NCBI GenBank assembly: GCA_029260075.1
Contig: JAJDDY010000033.1
Location: 27,481-91,480 of the forward strand
Origin: Phycisphaerae bacterium
GTDB lineage: Bacteria; Planctomycetota; Phycisphaerae; UBA1845
Reading direction: 5' to 3'
DNA length: 64,000 nt
Part shown: positions 1 to 9,306 of the stretch, piece by piece
Position numbering within the stretch: the stretch's first letter is position 1
Layout of the letters: each line of letters starts with the position of its first letter
Made by a program: the position numbers and the translations under genes
Notes under the pieces: generated by a model
Database searches by the model: none
What the model saw: only the letters and a program-made list of their open reading frames with translations
Told to the model about the DNA's origin: nothing

Positions 1-209
1 AGGATATGACTGATCCGCTCGTGCGTGGGCTTGTTCGTGAAGACGTTACGTTGGCGCATGAGCTGGGCGTTCGATCGGCGCCGGCGGTCTTTCTGGACGG
101 TCGACGTGTTCCGGATCTTTGCATGACGAGCGACGTGTTTTGGTATGAAGTCGCGGCGGACTACATCAACAACTCGGGGCCGGTCGCGTCCGGAGGTGAT
201 GCCGGATGA
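1..209 (+). CDS. DsbA/thioredoxin-fold protein, 3' fragment
   Basis: The reading frame is already open at base 3 and runs off the left edge, so only the C-terminal part is present. The visible residues (…LAHELGVRSAPAVFLDGRRV…) look like the end of a DsbA-like or thioredoxin-like domain: a helix followed by the cis-Pro segment (SAPAVF) and the last strand. The CXXC active site, if any, lies outside the window. The stop overlaps the ATG of the next gene (ATGA at 206), suggesting it is co-transcribed with the PqqD/kinase cassette. The exact subfamily (DsbA, VKOR-fused, thiol:disulfide interchange) cannot be decided. Confidence 0.55.
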   Translation, partial: DMTDPLVRGLVREDVTLAHELGVRSAPAVFLDGRRVPDLCMTSDVFWYEVAADYINNSGPVASGGDAG

Positions 210-559
210 TGCCTTTCGAGAATGGACTGCAGATGGCCACCATGCGTGGCGCCCCTGAACGTGTCGCCAGCGAATCGTCGGTGCGGCGTCGCGCTGACGT
301 GCGCGTACACCGGTTGGACGACGAGGGGTTGGTCTACGATCCGCGCTCGTCGGACACCCACCACCTCAACGCCACAGCTATGTTCATTTGGTCGCGGTGC
401 GACGGCTTGCACACATGTCACGCGATGGCAGATGCGTTAGCGGGGCAATTCGACGTTTCCGAACGCGCGGCGTTCGAGCATGTGGACCGCACGATAGAAG
501 AATTCCACAAGCGACGATTGTTGAGTGAAGACGTCGTCACAACGGAGGCGACGGGCTGA
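206..559 (+). CDS. PqqD-like peptide chaperone of an HPr-rel-A cassette
   Basis: A 117-residue protein with a PqqD-type winged-helix pattern: a basic N-terminus (RRRADVRVHRLDDEGLVYD), then HHLNATAMFIWSRCDG, then a DALAGQFDVS…AFEHVDRTIEEFHKRRLL helix pair. PqqD proteins bind leader peptides for radical-SAM enzymes. The small set encoded beside HprK-related kinases is known as the HPr-rel-A PqqD family and has no proven role. The start overlaps the preceding stop. The stop overlaps the kinase start (TGATG at 557-561), so translation is probably coupled. No radical-SAM gene or obvious leader peptide is visible in the window. Confidence 0.7.
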   Translation: MMPFENGLQMATMRGAPERVASESSVRRRADVRVHRLDDEGLVYDPRSSDTHHLNATAMFIWSRCDGLHTCHAMADALAGQFDVSERAAFEHVDRTIEEFHKRRLLSEDVVTTEATG

Positions 560-1449
560 TGGCAAGGGACCGGACACAACATTTCAAGATCGGCGTGGTA
601 TCGACGGGTTTGGAGACGCCGCTACGCGGTTTGTCACGCCGGTATCGCGCGCTCTATGCAGATTTTGAACAACCGGGTCCGGGCGATCGTGAAATCCTAG
701 TTCGTGTGGCGCCGTCGCGAACCGGACTGTTCAAGCGGACGCGGTACGAGGTTTCGGTGAATGGTCGCGTGCGTTTCGAGCCGTGTTACCGGGACGAAAT
801 CGTTCCTTACGTCGAGTGGGCGATCAACTGGGAAGTCCCGCGCGTGATGCCTGAGTACTTGCAGTTGCATGCGTCGTCGATGGAGGTCGACGGTGTGGGT
901 GTCATTTTCCCCGGATATTCGGGAGCCGGAAAGTCGACGCTGACAGCCGGGCTGCTCGCAAGCGGTTGGCGGTATCTGTGCGACGAGTTCGCGTTGATTC
1001 ACGCCGACACGCTCGTTCTGCATCCATACCCCCGCGCCATTTGTGTCAAGAAACCATCTCACTCGGTCGTCGAGTCTCTGGGGTTGAAACTTTGCGGTTC
1101 GAAGCGATACCTCAAGGGTGGGAAGGGGTTCGTTGGTTTTCTTAGGCCGACGGATGTACGCGCGAACGCGATAGGTCGGTCGTGTCCGATAGGTCATGTC
1201 ATCTTTCCGAGCTACGTTGCGGGCGCGACGCCGGAGCTGATTCCGGTGAGTCGTGGTGAGGCGGCGTTCTCCTTGCACAAAGTGTGCTTCAACCTAATGA
1301 ACTGCGATCGACTCGGCGTGGATGTACTGGCGGCGATGATCCGTGGGGCGACGTGTTATCGATTGATCAGCGGAGAAATCGGCGCTACGTGCCGGGTCGT
1401 TCGTGAATTGGTTGCGCAGGGTCGGCAGCGCCAGGCGCGGTGTGCATGA
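559..1449 (+). CDS. HprK-related kinase A
   Basis: A 296-residue protein related to the C-terminal catalytic domain of HPr kinase/phosphorylase. Residues 119-127 form a clear P-loop (GYSGAGKST), and LCDEF with Asp142 corresponds to the acidic strand found after the P-loop in HprK-type kinases. The N-terminal ~100 residues are not the HprK N-domain. No HPr or PTS gene is nearby, so the substrate is unlikely to be HPr; a peptide or small-molecule substrate linked to the PqqD-like partner is an inference. The gene is joined on both sides by overlapping stop/start codons to the PqqD-like gene and the nucleotidyltransferase. Confidence 0.75.
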   Translation: MARDRTQHFKIGVVSTGLETPLRGLSRRYRALYADFEQPGPGDREILVRVAPSRTGLFKRTRYEVSVNGRVRFEPCYRDEIVPYVEWAINWEVPRVMPEYLQLHASSMEVDGVGVIFPGYSGAGKSTLTAGLLASGWRYLCDEFALIHADTLVLHPYPRAICVKKPSHSVVESLGLKLCGSKRYLKGGKGFVGFLRPTDVRANAIGRSCPIGHVIFPSYVAGATPELIPVSRGEAAFSLHKVCFNLMNCDRLGVDVLAAMIRGATCYRLISGEIGATCRVVRELVAQGRQRQARCA

Positions 1450-2633
1450 TGGACTTACTACGAGCCTGGTTGAACGCTCGAAGTCCTGGCGACCTTCCCC
1501 AAGTTCGTATGGGAACGGCTCGCGCATTGTTCGGCGACGATTTTGTTCGTGCTGCGCAGGTGACCGGGCTGGCTGGACTGATTCTCGATCACGCGAGCAA
1601 GTACGACCTGCCGCTTCCCGATGCGACGCGGGCGACACTTCGACGTGATGCGCTTTCCGTTGCGGCGGACAACGTCTACATGGAAGGCGAGATGGAACGC
1701 ATTATCCGTGCGTTCAATGAGGCTGACATTCCGGTCATGGTGCTCAAGGGCTTGGCCTTGAATCACACACTGTACGAGCGACTCGACATGCGCCCGATGA
1801 GCGATGCCGATTTGCTGGTACATCCGAACGATGTCGATGCGGCGACCCGTGCGTTGGAACGGGCAGGGTGTCAGCGCGGTTTCAGCCTATTGCGAGATGA
1901 CTTCTTTCCGCGGTATTACTACGAGACGGAGTGGTTGACTGCTTCAGCGAAGCCCGTGCGGATTGATCTTCACGCCCGACCATTTCGGCCGCTGCGCGTG
2001 ACCCGCACGATGCCCGACGTCGGGCTGTGGGCTGGGGCAAAGGAAATTCGTATTGGCGCAAGTGTGGCGTTTGTGCCGCGACCGGAGTTGATGCTTTTGC
2101 ACCTCGCGGCGCATGCAGCCTTCCACGGATGCGACCGCTTGATCTGGCTGTACGACATTAAGCGATGGGTTGACGCGTATGGTACGGGAATGGATTGGAC
2201 CATACTCACGGACCGAGCGCGGGCGTGGAAGCTCTCGCTGCCCGTTCGGCGTGCGGCGGAGCGAACTGCGGCGTTGTTTGGCCCGGTGTTTCCGGCAAGC
2301 GTGATGAACGAACTTCGTGCGCACGGCGCGGGCTGGCGCGATCGACTGGCGTTGAATCATGCACCGCGTGATGCGTCGTCCGCCATCGCGCATGTTGGGG
2401 TCAATCTTCTCTGTACGCCGGGTTTGCGGTTTCGATTGGGTTATGTGCTGGCGCTATTACGGCCAAACAGTGATCACTTGGGTGACATCTATGCCGGGCG
2501 TCACTGGGGTTGGCCTGCCGTAGCCCATGCCTACCGAATCGTTCGGGCTCTCGGATCCATAGTCGGGTTGCCTTTGCGATGGACGGTCGCGATGGCACGG
2601 CGAGGTTCGGTTCGACACGTTCCGACGGGATAG
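1446..2633 (+). CDS. Nucleotidyltransferase family protein (NTP_transf_5-like)
   Basis: A 395-residue protein when started at the ATG inside ATGATG at 1446, which overlaps the kinase stop; a GTG at 1440 is an alternative. The MLKGLAL…Y…RPMSDADLLV stretch (about residues 100-125) is the signature of the uncharacterised nucleotidyltransferase family whose DAD-type acidic pair binds metal. This is the usual third member of HprK-related kinase/PqqD cassettes. The tail is rich in Arg and hydrophobic residues. Its product is unknown; involvement in surface polysaccharide or peptide modification is inferred only from the glycosyltransferases that follow. Confidence 0.7.
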   Translation: MMDLLRAWLNARSPGDLPQVRMGTARALFGDDFVRAAQVTGLAGLILDHASKYDLPLPDATRATLRRDALSVAADNVYMEGEMERIIRAFNEADIPVMVLKGLALNHTLYERLDMRPMSDADLLVHPNDVDAATRALERAGCQRGFSLLRDDFFPRYYYETEWLTASAKPVRIDLHARPFRPLRVTRTMPDVGLWAGAKEIRIGASVAFVPRPELMLLHLAAHAAFHGCDRLIWLYDIKRWVDAYGTGMDWTILTDRARAWKLSLPVRRAAERTAALFGPVFPASVMNELRAHGAGWRDRLALNHAPRDASSAIAHVGVNLLCTPGLRFRLGYVLALLRPNSDHLGDIYAGRHWGWPAVAHAYRIVRALGSIVGLPLRWTVAMARRGSVRHVPTG

Positions 2634-2670
2634 GCGTCGCGGTAGCCGATCGGACGCGACTGATGTTCTT

Positions 2671-2698
2671 GTGTGGTACCGGCTTCCAGCCGGCGACC
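2671..2698. repeat. Family A palindromic repeat, core only
   Basis: A short copy of the family A core in the 143-bp gap before the glycosyltransferase gene. It carries the palindrome CCGGCTTCCAGCCGG after GTGTGGTA. The terminal inverted repeats seen in fuller copies (61765-61902) are missing. Confidence 0.7.
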
Positions 2699-2776
2699 AA
2701 GATAGTTGGACGCGCGTAGCGTATCGCGGACCGACGGATGCGTTGAGTGATAGCGATTAGTAAGTGTGAGCACTGA

Positions 2777-3772
2777 ATGAGTCGAACCGTTTCTGTAATC
2801 ATGACCATCAAGAACGATGGGTCCGGGTGCGCCGCGACATTGGACTCGCTGTTGAAGCAAACGCTCGCTGCTGATGAGATCATCGTCGTCGACGGCGGCT
2901 CGACCGACGACACGCTGTCCGTGGTTCGTGAGCGCATGGATCGCTGCGGGCGAATCCGGTTGATCGACGCGCCGGGTAGCAATATCGCGCAAGGCCGTAA
3001 TATCGGCGTTCGCGCTGCGACCACCGAACTGATCGCAACGACGGACGCGGGCTGTCGGGCGGAATCGGCGTGGTTGGCCCGACTTGTGGCCCCGTTCGAC
3101 GAGGACGATGCCGTTGAGTTTGTCGCGGGCTTCTATCACGTCGAGGCGCACACGCTCCTGGAGACTGTCGTGGGTTTGGCGACTATGCGTGGGCAGCTCG
3201 ATCCGGTGTGCAGTGAGACGTTCAACCCGTCGGCGAGGTCGATGGCCTGCACGAAGTCGCTGTGGTCTCGGGCCGGCGGCTGGCCGGAGTGGCTCTGTTT
3301 CTCCGAGGACACACTCTTCGATCACAAAGTGCGTCGCCTCGATGCTCATTGGCGATTCGCCGGCGATGCCGTTGTCCACTGGCGACCGCGCCGTACGCTG
3401 CGCGCGGTGGCTCGACAGTTCTACAACTATGGCACGGGGCGCGGCCACACCCGGATTGGCCTGGATGATTTCGTGTACGGGCTGCGCAACATATTGATCA
3501 TGCTCGTGGCAGGCGTTGGATGTTTCGTGAGCCTCTGGTCACTCGTTCCTCTGATGGCGAGCGTCGCCTATTTTCTCGTTTGGACGTTTCACGCGAAAGC
3601 GGTCCGGATCGCGCGGCGCACGGGTCGACGTTCTGCGTACGCGCTGTGCATGGTGTTGATGTGGGTCGTCATGGGGTCGAACCATCTTGGTTTTGTCGTT
3701 GGTTCGTGGCAGCGTTGGCGCGATCGCGCGAGGTACCACGACCAGTTGGAAGCGTACTTGGCCGGATCGTGA
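2777..3772 (+). CDS. Family 2 glycosyltransferase with C-terminal membrane segments
   Basis: A 331-residue GT-A enzyme. The N-terminus VSVIMTIKNDG and VVDGGSTDDT (about residues 38-47) form the nucleotide-sugar-binding Rossmann start, TTDAGCR (about 91-97) stands for the DXD metal site, and SEDTLFDHKVRR (about 175-186) provides the catalytic ED region. Two or three hydrophobic stretches follow at about 236-271 and 288-312, as in membrane-attached GT2 enzymes that build exopolysaccharide on lipid carriers. It is followed 26 bp downstream by a GT4 gene, so the two probably work on the same glycan. Donor and acceptor are unknown. Confidence 0.85.
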   Translation: MSRTVSVIMTIKNDGSGCAATLDSLLKQTLAADEIIVVDGGSTDDTLSVVRERMDRCGRIRLIDAPGSNIAQGRNIGVRAATTELIATTDAGCRAESAWLARLVAPFDEDDAVEFVAGFYHVEAHTLLETVVGLATMRGQLDPVCSETFNPSARSMACTKSLWSRAGGWPEWLCFSEDTLFDHKVRRLDAHWRFAGDAVVHWRPRRTLRAVARQFYNYGTGRGHTRIGLDDFVYGLRNILIMLVAGVGCFVSLWSLVPLMASVAYFLVWTFHAKAVRIARRTGRRSAYALCMVLMWVVMGSNHLGFVVGSWQRWRDRARYHDQLEAYLAGS

Positions 3773-3798
3773 GTTAGTGTTTGGAAGAGGCGTTCGGT

Positions 3799-5613
3799 AT
3801 GGCCGGCATGGGATCGATGCATCAGCAAGGGCGACGCCATTGGCTTTGCATTGCGTACGCCTTTCCGCCGATCAATCGCAGCGGGACACATCGCACGCTC
3901 GCGTTCGTCGAGCATATGGATCGATTTGGTTGGGACGCCACGGTGCTGACGGCTACGCCGCGCGGTGAACTGCTTGATGCGGAACTGCTTCAGCGCGTGC
4001 CACCGTCGACCGATGTGATTCGAACGCCTTGGACTAATTACATTGAGCGAATTAAGGAATTGATATCGGGTTTTGCTCTCCGCGGGGGCGGTGGTGGTGC
4101 CGAGAAAGGATTCGCGGCACAGCGGGTGACTGAGGATAAGGAGACGTTGTTGATGGGATCACCGGCTGGAAGCCGGTGCCACACAGGAATGGGATCACCG
4201 GCTGGAGGGCGGTGCCACACGGGAGAGGGATCAACGGCTGGAGGGCGGTGCCACACAGGAGGGGGATCAACGGCTGGAGGTCGGTACTACACAGCAGCAA
4301 AATCTCAGTGTGGAAGTCGTTGCCACATCGGAGGGGGATCGCAGGGCGGAGGCTTGTCTCACACGATTCGCAGCGGCGTTAGAGAATGGGGCTCGCGATT
4401 GTTGATGACGCCGGATTCGCGTATTGGCTGGATCATTCCAGCGGTTCGCGCCGGGCTCGAAGCGATCCGTCGTCGCCGGCCGGACGTAATCTACACGTCG
4501 TCGCCATACGCGAGCGCGCATCTGATCGGGCTGATTCTCAGTCGGCGGATGCGCATACCGTGGGTGGCTGACTTTCGCGATCCGTGGCGCGGCAACCCGT
4601 TTCACTCGACCACAAGCCCATCGCTCGATCGCTGGGACGCTTGGCTGGAACGTCAGGTTGTTCGTCGAGCCGATCAACTGATTTGCGTCACACCTACCAT
4701 GACCGAGCAATTGGTTCGGCGCTATCCGTTCGTTACGTCGAAGTGTTCGACGATTCTCAACGGATTCGACATCAAGCGGCTCACCCACATAGAGCCGCGT
4801 CGGGATGCGCCGAAGGATCACTTCGTGCTGACGCACGCCGGTCAGTTCTACGGATCACGCGCCCCCGGTGTTTGGTTTGACGCCATCCGCCAGCTTATTG
4901 ATCGGCGTGAAGACCTTGCGGGGCGGATTTGTCTGCAACTTATCGGAGCGGAATCTTTCGGCGGGCGGAGTCTGGCGTCGCTCGCAAAACGCGCCGGCGT
5001 GGCGCGGTGTGTGCGCGTCATGGGGACACTCGATCATCGTTCGACGCTCGACTGTCTTGCGGGTAGCGATGCCTTGGTTCTGGCGGGAACGTCGGGGGTT
5101 GGTAGCGACTTGCAAGTCCCGAACAAAGTGTTCGAGTATTTGGCGATGCGGAAACCGATTGTGGCCACGTGTTCACCGCGCAATCCTGTTGTGGGGATAC
5201 TTCAGCAGGCCAAGGCACACGCCGTGGTGTTCAGCCCGTCGGATGTGTCCGCGCTGGCGAACGCGATCCATGCGCTTGCGACAGGTGAGCATCAGGCTGG
5301 CGTCGATGCGTGGTCCGGCGTCGACTTGTTCGATCGTGCAGAACGTGCGGCCGAGTTGGCGGAAGTATTCGAACGAGCCGCGAGGTCTGGAAGGACGGAA
5401 GCGCGAGATCGAAACTCAGCGATCCGAGACGGAAAGTCGAAAGCGAACGGTCGAGCGCCGATCGTCGCAAGAGGAAGAGAAGACGTCGGAAACTCAACGT
5501 CGACGGATCAAGGTCCAGATCCGGAAGTCAACGGTTTCCCATTGAGAGTCGCGCCGCGAGTGGCGTCGCAAGTCAATGAGCAGCCTTCGATGAGCACCGT
5601 CGACGCTTCGTAA
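3799..5613 (+). CDS. Family 4 glycosyltransferase with an in-frame repeat insertion
   Basis: A GT-B enzyme of 604 residues if started at ATG 3799, preceded by GGAAGAGG; a TTG at 3781 is also in frame. The N-domain (WLCIAYAFPPINRSG) and the segment DVIYTSSPYASAHL…PWVADFRDPW are typical of GT4 enzymes in bacterial exopolysaccharide loci. The C-domain carries LTHAGQFYGSR and the donor-binding EYLAMRKPIVAT. Residues 120-191 are six 12-residue repeats (GSPAGSRCHTGM and variants) encoded by tandem copies of the family A palindromic repeat, in a loop where other GT4 enzymes have no such sequence. The last ~80 residues are also non-homologous and basic/serine-rich. The 3' end overlaps the convergent GT2 gene by 41 bp. 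Confidence 0.85.
   Translation: MAGMGSMHQQGRRHWLCIAYAFPPINRSGTHRTLAFVEHMDRFGWDATVLTATPRGELLDAELLQRVPPSTDVIRTPWTNYIERIKELISGFALRGGGGGAEKGFAAQRVTEDKETLLMGSPAGSRCHTGMGSPAGGRCHTGEGSTAGGRCHTGGGSTAGGRYYTAAKSQCGSRCHIGGGSQGGGLSHTIRSGVREWGSRLLMTPDSRIGWIIPAVRAGLEAIRRRRPDVIYTSSPYASAHLIGLILSRRMRIPWVADFRDPWRGNPFHSTTSPSLDRWDAWLERQVVRRADQLICVTPTMTEQLVRRYPFVTSKCSTILNGFDIKRLTHIEPRRDAPKDHFVLTHAGQFYGSRAPGVWFDAIRQLIDRREDLAGRICLQLIGAESFGGRSLASLAKRAGVARCVRVMGTLDHRSTLDCLAGSDALVLAGTSGVGSDLQVPNKVFEYLAMRKPIVATCSPRNPVVGILQQAKAHAVVFSPSDVSALANAIHALATGEHQAGVDAWSGVDLFDRAERAAELAEVFERAARSGRTEARDRNSAIRDGKSKANGRAPIVARGREDVGNSTSTDQGPDPEVNGFPLRVAPRVASQVNEQPSMSTVDAS
4156..4371 (+). repeat. Six 36-bp tandem repeats inside the GT4 gene, derived from family A
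   Basis: Units start at 4156, 4192, 4228, 4264, 4300 and 4336. The first carries the family A core essentially unchanged, including GGCTGGAAGCCGGTGCCACA. Later copies diverge progressively; units 5 and 6 are the most altered. The 36-bp period keeps the frame, giving a 12-residue repeat with conserved G-[SG]-R-C-H-T. No unique spacers separate the units, so this is not CRISPR. Confidence 0.95.
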
Positions 5614-6319
5614 TCCAAAGCATGAAGCACGTGCGAAGAATCCAATAGGTGGCTAGGAAAACGCCGCGCACGGTGCCACTGATCTTGCTGTCACCTTTCA
5701 GTCGTCGCCGATGGGGGACAGGAATTTCGCGGATTCGCAGCCCGAGTTCCACGGCACGGACCTGCATCTCGATGGTCCACCCGAAGGCGCGGTCTTGCAT
5801 ATCGATCGCGTCGAGTGCGTCGCGGCGGATGGCGCGAAACGGACCCATGTCCAGATATTGATAGTTCCAGCAGCATCGAATGAGTTTGGGAACGAGCCAG
5901 TTCCCGATCCGCTGTGGTGCGCTGGTTGACCCGGCTTCGCGCAAGCTGGCGACGCGCGCGCCGAGGACGAAGTCAGATTCGTCCTGCGCGATCGGCGTGA
6001 CGAGCTCGGGAAGTCGCCGTGGGTCGTCGCTCAAGTCCGCGTCGATGAAGACCACGATAGTGATCGAATCGGTTAGCGCGTCGATGCCTGCGTAGCATGC
6101 AGACCCATAGCCTCGAACCGGTTCGTGAATCCAGAGGGCGTTGTTCTCACGCACGACTTGTGGTGTGGCGTCGGTGGAACCGTTGTCGCAGACGATAATC
6201 TGCGCGAGGTTGAGCGACGAGAGTATCGGCAAGAGTTCGGCCAAGTTGTCGGCTTCGTTCAGCGCGGGAATGATCACCGCGATGTGGGACGGATCAAAGC
6301 CCGTGGCGGCAATGGTCAC
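5573..6319 (-). CDS. Family 2 glycosyltransferase (dolichol-phosphate-mannose-synthase-like)
   Basis: A 248-residue protein starting at GTG (6319), whose first bases overlap the stop of the MBL-fold gene. VIIPALNEADNL, CDNGSTDATP and FIDADLSDDPRRLPEL give the three hallmarks of polyprenyl-phosphate glycosyltransferases of the DPM1/Ppm1 type. The conserved LDMGPFRAIRRDAL and EMQVRAVELGLRIREIPV motifs follow. Only a short hydrophobic C-terminal stretch is present, so it probably acts at the cytoplasmic face without the multi-span domain of some relatives. It likely charges undecaprenyl phosphate with a sugar for the glycan assembled by its neighbours. Confidence 0.85.
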   Translation of the reverse strand: MTIAATGFDPSHIAVIIPALNEADNLAELLPILSSLNLAQIIVCDNGSTDATPQVVRENNALWIHEPVRGYGSACYAGIDALTDSITIVVFIDADLSDDPRRLPELVTPIAQDESDFVLGARVASLREAGSTSAPQRIGNWLVPKLIRCCWNYQYLDMGPFRAIRRDALDAIDMQDRAFGWTIEMQVRAVELGLRIREIPVPHRRRLKGDSKISGTVRGVFLATYWILRTCFMLWITKRRRCSSKAAH

Positions 6320-6975
6320 AGTCCGTGCAGGATAAAGGGGTTGGTGGTTCGTTCATGGCCGATCGTCGTTTCGGGTCCGTGCCCGGAGAGCACGCGCGTT
6401 TCGTCGGGCAGGGTCATGAGTTGTTCGTGGATGTTTCGCATGAGTTGCGATCCGCTGCTGTGGTGGAAATCTACGCGGCCTATGCTTCCGGCGAAGAGGG
6501 CGTCTCCGACGATGGCGATGCCGAGCTTTTCGCAATAGAGCGTTCGTCCGCCGGGAGAATGACCGGACGTATCACGTACGGACCACGACGTACCGTCTAG
6601 TTCCAGCGTGTCGCCGGGGCGAAGGTCGAGAGGGTCGGTGACGTTCGTGACGAACCCGTTCGATTGCATCATGCCGGAAAGGTTTTCCATCGGGTCGGTC
6701 AGTGCTGCCCATTCTTCCTTGGCCAGATAGACGGGCATCATTCCCAACTGTTCGCGCACTTCGTCGATGCCCGCGATGTGATCGGCGTGGGCGTGGGTGA
6801 GCAGGATGGCGGCCGGTGCTAGCGAGTGCTCGCGGGCGTACGACACAATCTGCTCGGCCTGCGGCGGAAGACCGGGGTCGATGATCCAGCAGGGTCCGCC
6901 GTCGGTGACGTGAATGGTCAGTCCGTTTTCCATGTACGCCGGATCGTTCGTGGTGTGAATCTGTAGGGACCCCAT
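6316..6975 (-). CDS. MBL-fold metallo-hydrolase (glyoxalase II-like)
   Basis: A 219-residue metallo-beta-lactamase-fold protein. The zinc motif HAHADH lies at residues 61-66; later ligands appear as GHSPGG (His in the middle of the protein), GDALFAG (bridging Asp) and SGHGPETTIGHE (C-terminal His). Length and motif spacing match the glyoxalase II/hydroxyacylglutathione-hydrolase-like group that hydrolyses thioesters, but the true substrate is not determined. It is the first gene of a two-gene unit with the GT2 gene and is divergent from the DUF255 gene. Confidence 0.8.
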   Translation of the reverse strand: MGSLQIHTTNDPAYMENGLTIHVTDGGPCWIIDPGLPPQAEQIVSYAREHSLAPAAILLTHAHADHIAGIDEVREQLGMMPVYLAKEEWAALTDPMENLSGMMQSNGFVTNVTDPLDLRPGDTLELDGTSWSVRDTSGHSPGGRTLYCEKLGIAIVGDALFAGSIGRVDFHHSSGSQLMRNIHEQLMTLPDETRVLSGHGPETTIGHERTTNPFILHGL

Positions 6976-7134
6976 GGTTCAGTTTCTCTCGTTGATCACT
7001 CGTTCAATCACAACAGCCACATCGTAACGCAAGAGGTCGAGTTGATCCATTGTCGCCGTGGCGCCGGCAGGTGAGCCTCGACATCGTGGTGCACGCGCGT
7101 GGACCGTTTTTCGTCGATCGCATATTATGCGCCC

Positions 7135-9306
7135 ATGAATCTTCAACGGAACCAGGAAACCTGTCGCGCCATTTGGGCTTGTGTCGTCATCCTTGCACTT
7201 GCCAGCGTCGGTTACGCTGAGCCCTCGTCACCATCGAACCACGAGCATACGAACCGCCTCGCGCAGTCCGCCAGTCCATACCTTCTTCAACACGCCCACA
7301 ACCCGGTCAACTGGTATCCATGGGGCGACGAGGCGTTCGAGCGTGCGCGTGCCGAGGACAAACCCGTTTTTCTCAGCATCGGATACGCCGCGTGCCATTG
7401 GTGTCATGTTATGGAACGCGAGAGCTTCGAAAATGAAGAACTCGCCGCGGTGATGAACGAACATTTCATTGCCATCAAGGTGGACCGCGAGGAACGGCCT
7501 GACATCGATGAAATCTACATGGCTGCCACCATCGCCGCCACCGGTCGCGGCGGGTGGCCTATGTCGGTCTTCATGACACCCGATCGTCGACCCTTCCTTT
7601 GTGGCACGTACTTCCCTCGACGGGACCGGGGTGGGCGGCGCGGTTTGCAGGACTTGTGCGTGGACATCGCCGCACAGTGGAAAGCCGATCGACCGCGTTT
7701 GTTGAGTCAAGCCAAGGAGCTTGTGCAGCAGGTTCGCAATCGGAAGCGCGTGGCGGGTGGTGGCACGATTCCCACAAGGCAAACGGTAGCCCGTAGCGTC
7801 GACCGGATCGCTCGTGGGTTCGATCCCAAGCTCGGCGGTCGACGTAGTCGAAGCAATAAGTTTCCACCGACGATGGCGATGGAATTGATGCTGCGCGAGT
7901 TTGCGACGCAGCGGGTGGTGTCCAAACCGGAGTTGATCGAAACGGTGGAGACAACGCTGACGCGGATGGCGGACGGCGGTATCTACGACCACATCGGCGG
8001 TGGCATCTGTCGCTACAGCACAGACCCGCGCTGGTTTGCTCCACACTTCGAGAAAATGCTGTACGACCAGGCCACCGTGAGCGGTGTGTTCCTCAGCGCC
8101 TATCAATTCACCGGGAAGGCTCGATACGCCCGGGTGGCGCGAAGCATCTTGGATTATTGCGTGGCTGATCTTCAGGACTCGCGCGGTGGATTCTATGCGT
8201 CGCGCGACGCGGACAGCGAGGGTGAGGAAGGTGAGTTTTATGTCTGGCGCCGAAGCCAGATCGAAGCGCTGCTGTCGCCGGATGACGCCGACCTGTTCTG
8301 TTCGTACTACAATGTTCGTCCTCAGGGTAATTGGCATCGCGGGAAGAATATTCTTTTCGTCTCGACCGAAGATGCGGCGTTTGCGGATGCGCACGGCATG
8401 ACTGTCGACGTCTGGCGCGAACGATTGGAACGTATGCGTCGGATTATCTTTGACGCACGGGCGAAGCGTGAGGCGCCTCGTCTTGATGACAAGGTCTTGG
8501 TTGAGTGGAATGGGCTGCTCATTACCAGTCTTGCCCGAGCGTACCGTATCTTGGACGAACCGAAGTATCGAGTGGCTGCTGAGCGTGCGGCTACGTTCAT
8601 TCTGAGCGAAATGGTTCGCGACGGTCAACTCTTTCGCGCCCACCGTCGCGGCAAGACGCACATATCCGCGTACGCCAGCGACTACGCGAACTTGATCGAG
8701 GGGCTGATCACGCTTTACGAAACGACGTTCGACCGAAAGTGGTTGACGGCCGCGACGGAGCTCAACGAGCGATTGATCAAAGATTTTCAAGACGTTAAGC
8801 GCGGTGGGTTTTTCTATACGGCCACCGATGCGGAGCCGCTATTAACGCGAAGTAAGAACGCCCGCGATAGCGTCGTGCCCTCCGGAACGTCGACGGCCGT
8901 GCTGAACTTGCTCAAACTGTCGATCCTTCTTCACCGTCCGGACCTTAAGGAAACAGCGGAACGCGCCCTGGCGGCGATGCAAACCATGGTGGCGCGTGGT
9001 CAACTGGAGCGCTTGCAATGGGCGGTTCTTTTTTACCACGATAAACCCAAGGAGATCGCCATCATCGGTGACTCCAACGCCGCTGCGACGAAAGCGCTAA
9101 TCGACGAGGTGTACAGTCGTTATCTTCCCAACAAGGTCGTGGCTTCTTGCCCACCGGCCGAGGCGCTCACGCCGACCGCACTACCCTTGCTCGAACGTAA
9201 GACGCTGCGGCAAGGCAAGCCCGCAGCCTACGTTTGTCGCGATTACCTATGCGGTCGACCGGTGACGGCGCCGGCGGATCTCGCGAAACAACTCGAAGCC
9301 GACTAA
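7135..9306 (+). CDS. DUF255 thioredoxin-domain protein (YyaL/SSP411-like)
   Basis: 723 residues if started at ATG 7135, which gives a signal-peptide-like N-terminus ([16 protein letters not shown]); a GTG at 7099 would only add 12 unlikely residues. The body opens with [20 protein letters not shown] and [20 protein letters not shown], the invariant DUF255 thioredoxin region with its CHWC motif. It continues into the six-hairpin-like (alpha/alpha)6 domain ([40 protein letters not shown]). The family is widespread and lacks a firm function; the export signal suggests an envelope location here. The TAA stop falls on the left terminus of a family B element. Confidence 0.88.
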   Translation: MNLQRNQETCRAIWACVVILALASVGYAEPSSPSNHEHTNRLAQSASPYLLQHAHNPVNWYPWGDEAFERARAEDKPVFLSIGYAACHWCHVMERESFENEELAAVMNEHFIAIKVDREERPDIDEIYMAATIAATGRGGWPMSVFMTPDRRPFLCGTYFPRRDRGGRRGLQDLCVDIAAQWKADRPRLLSQAKELVQQVRNRKRVAGGGTIPTRQTVARSVDRIARGFDPKLGGRRSRSNKFPPTMAMELMLREFATQRVVSKPELIETVETTLTRMADGGIYDHIGGGICRYSTDPRWFAPHFEKMLYDQATVSGVFLSAYQFTGKARYARVARSILDYCVADLQDSRGGFYASRDADSEGEEGEFYVWRRSQIEALLSPDDADLFCSYYNVRPQGNWHRGKNILFVSTEDAAFADAHGMTVDVWRERLERMRRIIFDARAKREAPRLDDKVLVEWNGLLITSLARAYRILDEPKYRVAAERAATFILSEMVRDGQLFRAHRRGKTHISAYASDYANLIEGLITLYETTFDRKWLTAATELNERLIKDFQDVKRGGFFYTATDAEPLLTRSKNARDSVVPSGTSTAVLNLLKLSILLHRPDLKETAERALAAMQTMVARGQLERLQWAVLFYHDKPKEIAIIGDSNAAATKALIDEVYSRYLPNKVVASCPPAEALTPTALPLLERKTLRQGKPAAYVCRDYLCGRPVTAPADLAKQLEAD

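Noticed and set aside
4156..4371. CRISPR-like array (regular 36-bp periodicity)
   Set aside because: The units are contiguous with no unique spacers, lie within an open coding frame, and match a dispersed palindromic repeat.
7228..8790. 520-codon open frame on the minus strand
   Set aside because: Antisense to the DUF255 gene; its translation shows no domain-like pattern.
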